Assembly (NCBI GenBank): GCA_902495355.1
Contig: CABUWV010000002.1
Coordinates: 91,546 to 155,545, forward strand
Reading direction: 5' to 3'
Length of the DNA stretch: 64,000 bases
DNA from: an uncultured Collinsella sp.
GTDB lineage: Bacteria > Actinomycetota > Coriobacteriia > Coriobacteriales > Coriobacteriaceae
Shown here: positions 34,209 to 41,914 of the stretch, in pieces
Position numbering within the stretch: the stretch's first letter is position 1
Layout of the letters: each line of letters starts with the position of its first letter
The notes under the pieces: model-generated
Told to the model about the DNA's origin: nothing
Database searches by the model: none
The model's input: only the letters and a program-made list of their open reading frames with translations
Program-made: the position numbers and the translations under genes

Positions 34209-35206
34209 TGCGGCGGGCAGCGACCGACATAACCGAGCTCTACGCACCACAGTTTGAGCAGTTTGGCTTGGAGCTTACCGGCAAGGGCGCCGTCTTTACC
34301 GGCGAGGTGGCAAACGACCGGGCACACGGACGCGCATGGATCATGCCTCTCTCCCCTGCCTGCATCGTCATGGAGCATTTCATCACCCCGACGCACGATA
34401 TGTACCTGGCCGAATACACGCCCGAGCCATACGCCTGTGTGAGCGAGGTCAGCGCGCCCACACTTACATGCATGCCCGAGGCTGGCATAACGCCCGCGAA
34501 CCTTAAACCATTGCATGGACCGTGGCCAAACAATGCCGTTTGCAGCTTTATCCAAGATAGCTGTGGTGAGGAATTAAGCCCGCTGTTTGCGGGGGAGCTT
34601 TATCACTCGCGCTCGGTGCTCTTTTTGCCTGGATATTTTGACGAACTGGAGCACCGCTATCCCACCGAGTTCGCGGGAATCTTTGAGGCGTTTGCCGAGT
34701 CATGGCACGAGGAAGCGACGTCTGCCATCTGCCACACGCTGCGCCGGATTAACGAGGACCGCGCCCGCACCGTAGGCGGACACGTCTATATGCAGGGCAT
34801 TGTGGAGACCATGGTCGCGGAGCTCGCCTGTTCGCGCGCGGCCCACAAGCAGGCGCGGCAGGCGGCAGACACACGCGTCAGCATAACCATTGCCGAAGAA
34901 GCAACGGCAATGATTGAGCGCTCGCTCGACAAAGGCAGGCGTGTGGGTATCAACGAGGTGGCCGAGAGGCTCTACACAAGCCGCTCCAAACTATGCGCCA
35001 CCTTTAAAGCCCAAACCGGCGAGTCCCTGGGCGCCTACATTCGCAGACGCCGTATGGAGCGAGCACAGGACCTTTTGGCCGATAGCGCGCTCACGATAGC
35101 GCAGGTGGCAGAGCGTCTAGGCTACCCTCAGCAGGCCGCCTTCGCCCAAGCCTTCAAACAATACACCGGCATGACACCCACGGCTTGGCGAAGCAAGCAT
35201 CGCTAA
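34208..35206 (+). CDS. AraC-family transcriptional regulator
   Basis: A 332-aa regulator with a unique N-terminal sensing half (about 1-220) and a C-terminal pair of helix-turn-helix units (about 240-330: INEVAERLYTSRSKLCATF, then TIAQVAERLGYPQQAAFAQAF, ending TGMTPTAWR). It is divergent from the ABC pair and probably controls it, as YbtA-type regulators control siderophore transporters. The ATG at 34208 is used here; TTG at 34202, 5 nt after AAGGGA, is an equally good alternative. Two direct repeats at its start suggest autoregulation. The ligand is unknown. Confidence 0.9.
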   Translation: MRRAATDITELYAPQFEQFGLELTGKGAVFTGEVANDRAHGRAWIMPLSPACIVMEHFITPTHDMYLAEYTPEPYACVSEVSAPTLTCMPEAGITPANLKPLHGPWPNNAVCSFIQDSCGEELSPLFAGELYHSRSVLFLPGYFDELEHRYPTEFAGIFEAFAESWHEEATSAICHTLRRINEDRARTVGGHVYMQGIVETMVAELACSRAAHKQARQAADTRVSITIAEEATAMIERSLDKGRRVGINEVAERLYTSRSKLCATFKAQTGESLGAYIRRRRMERAQDLLADSALTIAQVAERLGYPQQAAFAQAFKQYTGMTPTAWRSKHR

Positions 35207-35270
35207 GGCCCAAGCTCCCTGGCCGTAACGGAGCGATTAATTAGCCGCCGCCCGTCAGCTCACCCAGGAT

Positions 35271-36635
35271 CTAAACGTCAAGATGCGCACAATCAAGCGC
35301 CTTTTTGATAAGAGGGACAGATCGATCAGCCAAATACAACGGAATGTTGAGCACCCCGTCGTCGAGCTTTAGGTTCTTAAGTGAGTAGCGGACCCTCAAT
35401 GGAGTCGTCTCCGCATGCTTGTCGGCATAGTACTTAAGGCTCCTGGAATGAACGACCTCTCCCGATTTGACCTCGACGGGAACGATTTCGTTTCCGACTT
35501 GAATCAAAAAATCGACTTCGTGCTTCGGCTTCTCGTTTGTCCAATAACGCGGAGCAGCGTCTAACTGTGAAAGTAATGCCTGAAGCACATAGTTCTCGGC
35601 GAACGAACCTTTGAACTCCGAAAATAGCGCATCCGAGTTGGCAAAAGCGGACGCATCCAGCCTTGCCATGCGGCGCAGCAAGCCGACATCAAGACAGTAG
35701 ACTTTAAATGCCTTGAGGTCATCGTACGCAGAGAGCGGCACACCACCGGCAGCATTAAGGCGAACCGCCGTGATGAGCCCAGCATCGGCAAGCCATTCCA
35801 GAGCATCCTCGTATTCTCGAGCACGAGCCCCCTCGCGCACCGCACCCCAAACGAACTTTTTGTTCTCGCGCGCCAACTGAGCTGGAATCGAGTTCCATAT
35901 TTGCGAAAGCTTGGCGAACTGCGCACGGCCACCATGCTTGGCAAAATCGCGCTCGTAGGAATCCAAGAGATCAGACAACACCTTATCGACCTGAACGATA
36001 TCGCCCGTCTCCGCCCACCGGCCAAGAGCCTCTGGCATGCCGCCGCATGCAAAATAACGACGAAGATGCTCGACGAGACGGACATGGAAGAAATCGGGCA
36101 CTGTCTCGATCTGGTCCAGGCCGCCAAGGTATTCGTCGTAGTTTGCAGCGCCCTCGGCTTTCAGAAACTCGGAAAAGCTCATGGGGCGCATCTCCATGAA
36201 CTCGACCTTTCCCACCGGAAAAGCGCTGGTCTCACGGGACAAGCGAACGCCCAACAAAGACCCTGCACATGCGACGTGATACTCGGGGGCCTCGTCACAG
36301 AAGTATTTAAGGGCGCCGACTGCAGAAGGACAATCCTGGATCTCATCAATAATAAGCAGCGTTTCGCCGGGATCGATAGGCTGTCCAAGTGCCAGGGAAA
36401 GATTTGAGATGATCCGTCGAGGATCGCGTGTACCTTCGAAAAACTGAGCGTACTCGCTCTGTACCCCAGGTGACGGCTCCTCGAGCGTCAGATACACAAA
36501 ATTGAGGTACGAGGTTCGGCCGAACTCCTTAAGTGCCCACGTCTTTCCAACCTGGCGCGCCCCCTTAAGGATAAGCGGCTTACGATATTCTGACGCTTTC
36601 CAAGCGTTAAGCTTGGCAATGATATCTCGCTGCAT
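35271..36635 (-). CDS. AAA ATPase with C-terminal DUF4143 domain
   Basis: A 454-aa P-loop protein of the AAA_14/DUF4143 type. Walker A GARQVGKTW (about 25-33), Walker B LLIIDEIQD (about 93-101), and sensor-like ACAGSLLGVRLS follow in order. The C-terminal half (about 215-410) contains WTNEKPKHEVDFLI and VEVKSG, a nuclease-like core seen in DUF4143 proteins. The family is widespread in gut bacteria, often in variable copy number, and its function is not established. The ATG has GGGAGG 7 nt upstream. Immediately before it is an unusual fourfold dyad (36655-36729). Confidence 0.88.
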   Translation of the reverse strand: MQRDIIAKLNAWKASEYRKPLILKGARQVGKTWALKEFGRTSYLNFVYLTLEEPSPGVQSEYAQFFEGTRDPRRIISNLSLALGQPIDPGETLLIIDEIQDCPSAVGALKYFCDEAPEYHVACAGSLLGVRLSRETSAFPVGKVEFMEMRPMSFSEFLKAEGAANYDEYLGGLDQIETVPDFFHVRLVEHLRRYFACGGMPEALGRWAETGDIVQVDKVLSDLLDSYERDFAKHGGRAQFAKLSQIWNSIPAQLARENKKFVWGAVREGARAREYEDALEWLADAGLITAVRLNAAGGVPLSAYDDLKAFKVYCLDVGLLRRMARLDASAFANSDALFSEFKGSFAENYVLQALLSQLDAAPRYWTNEKPKHEVDFLIQVGNEIVPVEVKSGEVVHSRSLKYYADKHAETTPLRVRYSLKNLKLDDGVLNIPLYLADRSVPLIKKALDCAHLDV

Positions 36636-36654
36636 GGCCGAACCTCCCGCAAAG

Positions 36655-36729
36655 AAACTTCCGTAAACGTGATATTTCCCACATTTTACCCTAGGTAAAA
36701 CGTGACATTTATCACATTTACGGAAGTTT
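36655..36729. promoter_or_regulatory. 75-bp dyad with four GTAAA-type repeats before the DUF4143 ATPase
   Basis: A near-perfect palindrome begins AAACTTCCGTAAA and ends TTTACGGAAGTTT. It contains four copies of a GTAAAnGTG-like repeat: CGTAAACGTGATA (36662-36674, plus), GGTAAAATGTGGGA (36677-36690, minus), GGTAAAACGTGACA (36694-36707, plus) and CGTAAATGTGATA (36710-36722, minus). It lies 20 bp before the ATPase start, the position of an operator. Confidence 0.7.
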
Positions 36730-36839
36730 TAAGCTCATTTCGCCACACTTTCATCACATTGAAAAGGCGGAGGCGCATTTTGCGCCTCCGTCACCATCTT
36801 TCCTATCAGCCCGCCTGACCCGAACGGCCGAGTCGTCAC

Positions 36840-36982
36840 GGAACCAGGGAGCCCCGGCAGGGCGGGTGCTTGCTCAAAATGAGTTCCGCACGCAAAGAAG
36901 GCCACTTAATGTGGCCTTCGTCTTGCGCAGGACTGTTCGAAATTTTGAGGAAGCACCCGCCCTGCCGGGGCCCCTCGGTTCC
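36840..36982 (-). ncRNA. Structured 3'-UTR element, copy B
   Basis: It begins 3 nt after the gatB stop on the same strand. The closing stem has GGAACC/GGTTCC, a perfect 21-bp helix (36851-36871 with 36951-36971), and an 8-bp helix (36873-36880 with 36942-36949). The core read on the minus strand has ACAGTCCTG, an 8-bp hairpin with loop ATTAA, and GTGCGGAACTC, spaced 14 and 11 nt exactly as in copy A (16388-16521). The outer stem sequence differs from copy A while pairing is kept, which argues for a structure under selection. Confidence 0.75.
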
Positions 36983-36985
36983 CGC

Positions 36986-38662
36986 TTACGAGAGCGACGT
37001 TCTCAGCAACTCGTTGAAGAGCTTCGGGTTGCCCTTGCCGCGGCTCGCCTTCATGCACTGGCCCACCAAAAAGCCGATGACCTTCTGGTTGCCGTCACGA
37101 TACTGCTGCGCCTGATCGGCACAGTTTGCCAGCACCTCGTCCACGATCGGCTGCAACGCACCGGCATCGCTCACCTGACGCATGCCGCGCTCGTCGACGA
37201 TCTTGTTGGGATCGTCACCGGTCTGGGCCATGGCCTCAAAGACCTCGTGCGCCTGGTTGGAACTGATGGCATCGGTCGCGAGCAACTTGGCAAGCGCCGC
37301 AACCTGAGCCGGCGCAATACCGGACTCGGCGAGCGACACGCCCGCGCCCTTAAGGTAGGCGATCATCTCGTTCACCAGCAGGTTTGCGACCGTCTGGGCC
37401 TCCTTGCCAGCCATACCGGCAGCAGCAGCCTCAAAGAAGTCCGCAAACTCGGGGTCGCCGGCGATTTGCTCGGCGTCGGCCGTCTTAATACCAAAGTCGG
37501 CCTCAAAACGGGCGCGCTTGGCATCGGGCAGCTCAGGGATCTCGCCACGGCAGCGGTCGATGAACTCGTCGTCCAGATCGAACGGCGCCAGGTCGGGATC
37601 GGGGAACAGACGATAGTCGTCGGCCGTCTCCTTCACGCGCATGACCACAGTGCGCTTACGGCTGGGCTCCCAGTGGCGGGTCTCCTGATAGATGATGCCG
37701 CCCTCCTCGAGCACCTCGGCCTGACGGCAGATCTCGTAGGCAAGGCCATCGTGCAGGCTCTTAAACGAGTTGAGGTTCTTGAGCTCGGTCTTGGTGCCCA
37801 GTTTGGTCTCGCCGCGGCGACGCAGCGACACGTTACCGTCGCAGCGCATGGAGCCCTTCTCCATGGAGCAGTCGGAAATGCCCAGCGTCACAAAGATGCG
37901 ACGGAGTTTTTCCATAAACAGGCGGGCCTCCTCGGGCGTGCGCAGGTCGGGCTCGGTGACGAGCTCAATCAGCGGCGTGCCGCAGCGGTTGTAGTCGACG
38001 AGCGACTCGGCAGCGGCGGTAATACGGCCCTCGGCACCGCCCACGTGCACCATCTTGGCGGCGTCCTCCTCCATGTGGATGCGCAGGATGCGGATGGGCA
38101 CCGTGTAGGAACCGTCCTCGCGACGCTCGGGCATCTGCAGGTTGGACGCGTCGTAGCTGGCCAGGTGGCCGGCGCGCTGGTTGCCCTCGCGCATGGTCGA
38201 CGTCATGGACGTGGACAGGCCCTCGGCGTTGGCCGAGGCGCTCGCCAGGCTCTGGGCCTCGGCCTCGCCAAACGCGCAGTCGGGGCGCTCGGCGGCACCG
38301 CGACCGGTCACGTCCAGGTCCAGGTGACCGTACATGGCAAAGGCGACCGGACCCTGCGTGGTCTGGAAGTTCTTGGCCATATCGGGATAGAAGTAGTGCT
38401 TGCGGTAGAACATCGAGTGACGCTGAATCTCGCAGTTGGTGGCGAGACCGGCCTTAACAATGCTCTCGATTGCCTTCTTGTTAGGCACCGGCAGGGCGCC
38501 GGGCAGGCCCAGGCACACCGGGCACACGTTGGCGTTGGGCTCGTCATCGTGGCTGAGCTTGCAGTTGCAGAACATCTTGGTATCAAGTGCGGTGAGCTCG
38601 GTATGGATCTCCAGGCCGATCACGGCCTCCCAATCCTGCAGGACCTCGGAAAGCTCCTTCAT
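36986..38662 (-). CDS. gatB: Asp-tRNA(Asn)/Glu-tRNA(Gln) amidotransferase subunit B
   Basis: The tRNA-binding and kinase subunit of GatCAB, which converts Glu-tRNA(Gln) and Asp-tRNA(Asn) to the amidated forms. At 558 aa it is somewhat longer than the usual 475-510. Landmarks: WEAVIGLEIHTEL at the N-terminus, metal cysteines in MFCNCKLSHDDEPNANVCPVC, the LYTN-like core RCGTPLIELVTEPD, and the C-terminal YqeY-like tail. It overlaps gatA by one base (TAATG), so it is last gene of gatCAB. Structured element B follows. Confidence 0.96.
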   Translation of the reverse strand: MKELSEVLQDWEAVIGLEIHTELTALDTKMFCNCKLSHDDEPNANVCPVCLGLPGALPVPNKKAIESIVKAGLATNCEIQRHSMFYRKHYFYPDMAKNFQTTQGPVAFAMYGHLDLDVTGRGAAERPDCAFGEAEAQSLASASANAEGLSTSMTSTMREGNQRAGHLASYDASNLQMPERREDGSYTVPIRILRIHMEEDAAKMVHVGGAEGRITAAAESLVDYNRCGTPLIELVTEPDLRTPEEARLFMEKLRRIFVTLGISDCSMEKGSMRCDGNVSLRRRGETKLGTKTELKNLNSFKSLHDGLAYEICRQAEVLEEGGIIYQETRHWEPSRKRTVVMRVKETADDYRLFPDPDLAPFDLDDEFIDRCRGEIPELPDAKRARFEADFGIKTADAEQIAGDPEFADFFEAAAAGMAGKEAQTVANLLVNEMIAYLKGAGVSLAESGIAPAQVAALAKLLATDAISSNQAHEVFEAMAQTGDDPNKIVDERGMRQVSDAGALQPIVDEVLANCADQAQQYRDGNQKVIGFLVGQCMKASRGKGNPKLFNELLRTSLS

Positions 38663-40176
38663 TACAGCTCGCCTCCCTTCCCGACAAAATCGGGCGCGAC
38701 GGAAAGCGCGGGCGCACCCGTAGCGGTATCGGCAAAGCCGCGCTCCAGGGCGCGGGCAAACGTGAGCAGCTGACGGTCCTTAAAGGCCGGACCCACCAGC
38801 TGGGCAGAAACGGGCAACTGAGTATCCTCGCCCAGACCCAGCGGCACCGAGATGCCACCGTTGCCGCAAATGTTGAGCGAGATGGTGTACAGGTCGGAAA
38901 GGTACATCTGCGTCGGGTCGCTGATCTCGCCAAACTTAAAGGCCGTGCGCGGCGAGGCGGGCATGAGGATGGTGTCCACCTTGGCATACGCGGCGTCGTA
39001 GTCCTGAGTGATGAGCGTGCGGGCCTTTTGCGCAGCGTAGTAATACTTGTCATACACGCCCGAGCTCAGCAGGTAGGCGCCGAGCATCTGACGGCGCTTG
39101 GCCTCGGCGCCAAAGCCATGGGCGCGCGACAGCGAGCTCTGGTCGGACAGGTTGGCGCAGCCCTCCTCCTGATAGCCGTAGCGAATGCCGTCGAAACGCG
39201 CCAGGTTGGAGAACGCCTCGGCCGGGCCGATGACGTAGTAGGCGGCGATGGCGGCATCCAAGTGCGGCAGGTCGACCTCGACCAGCTCGGCGCCCTGGTT
39301 CTGCAGCTCCTGGGCGGCGCGCTGAACAGCGGCCTTGACCTCGGGCGTCAGGCCCTCGGCCTCCATAAACGCGGGGATGATGCCCACGCGCTTGCCCTCG
39401 ATGCTGTCGTTGAGATGCTCGGTAAAGTCGACGGCGCAATCCTGGCTGGTGCAGTCGTACGGATCGTGGCCCGCGCCGGTAAGCGCGTTCATGGCCAGCG
39501 CGACATCCTCGACCGTACGGCCAAAGGGACCCACCTGGTCGAGCGACGAGCCAAAGGCAACCACGCCGTAACGGCTCACGGCGCCATACGTGGGCTTAAA
39601 GCCCACCACGCCGCACAGCGATGCCGGCTGGCGAATGGAGCCGCCGGTGTCCGAGCCCAGCGAGAGCGCGACCTCGCCCGCGGCGACGGCTGCAGCGGAG
39701 CCGCCCGAGGAGCCGCCGGGCACGCGCTCGGTATCCCAGGGGTTGTTGGTGCGGTGGAACGCCGAGCTCTCGGTGGAGCTGCCAAAGGCAAACTCGTCCA
39801 TGTTGGCCTTGCCCATGGGCAGGCAGCCGGCATCGAGCATGCGCTGAACGCAGGTAGCGGTGTAGACGCTCTGGTAGTTCTCGAGCATGCGGGAAGCGCA
39901 GGTGGTGCGCGTGCCCACGAGGTTCATGTTGTCCTTAATGGCCAGCGGCACGCCCGCGAGCGGGGGCAGCGGCTTGCCTGCGGCACGGTCGGCATCCACG
40001 CGCGCAGCGGCCTCGAGCGCGAGCTCGGGCGCCACCTGCAGGAATGCCTGGACCCCGCCCTCGCGCGCCTCGATGGCGGCAAGGGAGGCCTGGGCCACCT
40101 CGGTAGCGGTAAAGTCGCCGGCGGCAACGCCCGCGGCGATCTGGGCAGCGGTAAGGGAATCGAAGCTTAGCGCCAT
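38662..40176 (-). CDS. gatA: Asp-tRNA(Asn)/Glu-tRNA(Gln) amidotransferase subunit A
   Basis: The glutaminase subunit of GatCAB and a member of the amidase signature family. It has 504 aa. The Ser-cisSer-Lys triad lies in PLAIKDNMN (Lys about 79) and GGSSGGSAAAVAAGEVALSLGSDTGGS (split motif, Ser about 154 and 178). It overlaps gatC and gatB by one base at each end, which indicates tight translational coupling in the order gatC-gatA-gatB. Confidence 0.97.
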   Translation of the reverse strand: MALSFDSLTAAQIAAGVAAGDFTATEVAQASLAAIEAREGGVQAFLQVAPELALEAAARVDADRAAGKPLPPLAGVPLAIKDNMNLVGTRTTCASRMLENYQSVYTATCVQRMLDAGCLPMGKANMDEFAFGSSTESSAFHRTNNPWDTERVPGGSSGGSAAAVAAGEVALSLGSDTGGSIRQPASLCGVVGFKPTYGAVSRYGVVAFGSSLDQVGPFGRTVEDVALAMNALTGAGHDPYDCTSQDCAVDFTEHLNDSIEGKRVGIIPAFMEAEGLTPEVKAAVQRAAQELQNQGAELVEVDLPHLDAAIAAYYVIGPAEAFSNLARFDGIRYGYQEEGCANLSDQSSLSRAHGFGAEAKRRQMLGAYLLSSGVYDKYYYAAQKARTLITQDYDAAYAKVDTILMPASPRTAFKFGEISDPTQMYLSDLYTISLNICGNGGISVPLGLGEDTQLPVSAQLVGPAFKDRQLLTFARALERGFADTATGAPALSVAPDFVGKGGEL

Positions 40177-40487
40177 TACTCGCTCTCCCCCTCTCCCAAA
40201 ATGGACGGCACGCGGAAGTAGCGGTCGCGCGCGCTGCCGGCGTTTTCGAGCGCAACGTCGAGCGGCAGGTCGCGCTCGGGCTCGCGCAGGTCATCGCCCA
40301 TCACGTTGGACAGGCTTCCGATGGGATGGAACGTGGGCTCCACGTCGGGCAAGTCATATTGCAAGACGGGCTCGAGCATCTGGACGGCGTCGTTCATGTA
40401 GGACGTCATCTGGGTGAGCTCGTCATCGGTCAGTGCGATCTTTGCGTACTCGGCGATGCCGCGCACGTCTTTCTCGCTGAGTGCCAT
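40176..40487 (-). CDS. gatC: Asp-tRNA(Asn)/Glu-tRNA(Gln) amidotransferase subunit C
   Basis: The small subunit that wraps and stabilises GatA-GatB. The 103-aa protein has the family N-terminus LSEKDVRGIAEYAKIALTDDE and a C-terminal region ending DRYFRVPSIL. The ATG at 40487 has GAAGGGAG 6 nt upstream; six more upstream codons exist without benefit. It is first gene of the operon and ends overlapping gatA. Confidence 0.95.
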   Translation of the reverse strand: MALSEKDVRGIAEYAKIALTDDELTQMTSYMNDAVQMLEPVLQYDLPDVEPTFHPIGSLSNVMGDDLREPERDLPLDVALENAGSARDRYFRVPSILGEGESE

Positions 40488-40611
40488 AGGCGCTCCCTTC
40501 CGCATAACAGATAAACCGCTCTAGTATACAGGGCAACGCCGGCTCGGAGCAGGCGCTTTACCCAAATGCAGCGAAAACGTAACGAGGGCGGCGGGCTGGC
40601 AGGCGGCGGGC

Positions 40612-40705
40612 TGGCGGTTCTGCAACGAAACCGCACCGTCCATAGCGAAAACCGTCCCGACCGCAACGAAGACCGTCGCGTCCACAACGAAGACCATCAC
40701 AACAT
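40612..40705. repeat. Degenerate tandem repeat before REP cluster
   Basis: About four imperfect units of roughly 18-21 bp related to AACGAAGACCGTC (AACGAAACCGCACCGTC, GCGAAAACCGTCCC, AACGAAGACCGTCGC, AACGAAGACCATCAC). The last unit runs into the arm of palindrome F1a. The 40488-40813 gap otherwise contains only the two REP-like palindromes. Confidence 0.5.
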
Positions 40706-40753
40706 TCGACGCTTTTCGCCAAAATCGCGATTTTCGCCGAATGTTGTGATGGT
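40693..40753. repeat. Palindromic repeat family 1, copy a
   Basis: Perfect 16-bp arms ACCATCACAACATTCG / CGAATGTTGTGATGGT enclose a 29-nt AT-rich middle that is itself partly palindromic. Same family at 50318, 54541 and 55783. Confidence 0.85.
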
Positions 40754-40765
40754 TTGAAAGTCCCG

Positions 40766-40800
40766 ACCACCACAAAGGTGCCTGTCCCCTTTGTGGTGGT
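40766..40800. repeat. Palindromic repeat family 2, copy a
   Basis: Perfect 13-bp arms ACCACCACAAAGG / CCTTTGTGGTGGT with the 9-nt loop TGCCTGTCC. Same family at 49286, 50248 and 51834. It lies 12 nt from F1a and just 3' of the sortase gene. Confidence 0.85.
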
Positions 40801-40813
40801 TCTGAACGATGTC

Positions 40814-41704
40814 CTATGCCGAGGCCTTGGCCTTGCGGCGCTTGCGGACCGCGTGGATCACGATGTCCAGCAGCAACAGCACAATGGCAACGACCACGAT
40901 GAGCACGGCAAACTCGCGCTTGCCCCAGTGGCGGCCGGCCAGCGACTTTTGCTTGTCGACGTCCTTCTTGTTGTACTTGGTACGCACGCAATGCACCAGC
41001 AGGCGATGGTCGTTCACGCCGTAGGGCGTGCAGGTGACGAGCGTCACCTTGTCGGCGCCGGGCTCGATGGTCAGCGACTCCATCTCCTCGGGCAGCACGA
41101 CCTCGGAGTCCACCATCTTGTAGGCGAGCGTCTTGTTCATGGTGTGCAGCAGCACCAGGTCGCCGGGCTCCAGCGAGTGGATGTCGTCGAACATACTCAG
41201 GTTGCGCATGCCCGAGTGCGCGGTGAGCACGCAATGCGTCGAGGTGCCGCCCACCGGCAGGCTCGTGCCCTCCAGGTGGCCGACGCCCGCCATAAGGACT
41301 TCTTCACTCGTGCCGTGGTAGATGGGCATGCTCACGTCGATGGAGGGAATCTCGACCCAGCTCATCATGGGGTCGCGGTCAAAGATGAGCTGCTGAGCGT
41401 AGGGCTCGATCTGGTCGGCGGGAAGCTCGGTGGCCTCGCCGGCAAGTTGCTCGTTAAAGGAGCGAGCCTGGAGCAGGATGCGCTCGCGCTCCTCGGCAGA
41501 CAGCGCGTCCACGGTGCTGGACACCGTGCTGATCTGGTTGAACACGCCCGAGGCTTCGAGCCGGTCCAAGATCCACGGCCAGGTCATAAGGCCCACGCCA
41601 ATAAGGATGATGACGATGGTGATGAGACGGTCGGCCCAGCGCGGCAGTCGCTTGCGACGACGCTTGCCGCCCGCGGGCTTGGAGTGTTTGTTTGCACGTG
41701 ACAT
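40814..41704 (-). CDS. Class C sortase (pilus polymerising)
   Basis: A membrane cysteine transpeptidase that joins pilin subunits. In the 296-aa protein a basic N-terminus precedes a membrane helix (about 27-47), the catalytic core has His163 in TAHSG, Cys225 in TLVTCTPYG and Arg234 in NDHRLLVH, and a second helix lies near the C-terminus (about 263-285), an arrangement typical of class C. A DP pair in FDRDPMMSWVEIP (about 109-112) sits where the lid motif is expected. The ATG at 41704 was chosen; a GTG at 41716 is possible. It is the last gene of the pilus cluster, after a terminator that follows the major pilin, so it may have its own promoter. Confidence 0.93.
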   Translation of the reverse strand: MSRANKHSKPAGGKRRRKRLPRWADRLITIVIILIGVGLMTWPWILDRLEASGVFNQISTVSSTVDALSAEERERILLQARSFNEQLAGEATELPADQIEPYAQQLIFDRDPMMSWVEIPSIDVSMPIYHGTSEEVLMAGVGHLEGTSLPVGGTSTHCVLTAHSGMRNLSMFDDIHSLEPGDLVLLHTMNKTLAYKMVDSEVVLPEEMESLTIEPGADKVTLVTCTPYGVNDHRLLVHCVRTKYNKKDVDKQKSLAGRHWGKREFAVLIVVVAIVLLLLDIVIHAVRKRRKAKASA

Positions 41705-41783
41705 CGGCCACACCACTTTCGTCAGGTTGCGCTAGAGAGCTGCACCAAGCAGGATAGCGCAGCGCGGGCTCGCAGATACAAAA

Positions 41784-41814
41784 CGGGGCAAACTCCAGCG
41801 CGGAGTCTGCCCCG
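41784..41814 (-). terminator. Major pilin terminator
   Basis: CGGGGCAGACTCC / GGAGTTTGCCCCG (minus strand, one mismatch) followed by TTTTG, 101 nt after the pilin stop and before the sortase gene. Partial read-through may set the ratio of pilin to sortase. Confidence 0.85.
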
Positions 41815-41914
41815 AAAAGAGAATGGCAAAGCAAGAACGTCGATGGACGAGAAAAGTGTCCGCAAGTCTCATGGCCATCACATCCCACCTGCCAAAGGGA
41901 TGGGTGAGCGAGCG

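Noticed and set aside
36866..38773. 635-aa plus-strand frame opposite gatB
   Set aside because: Starts inside structured element B and runs antisense to a certain gene.
40521..41234. Minus-strand frame with GRD-type peptide repeats across the gatC-sortase gap
   Set aside because: It translates the tandem repeat and REP DNA and overlaps the sortase gene out of frame.
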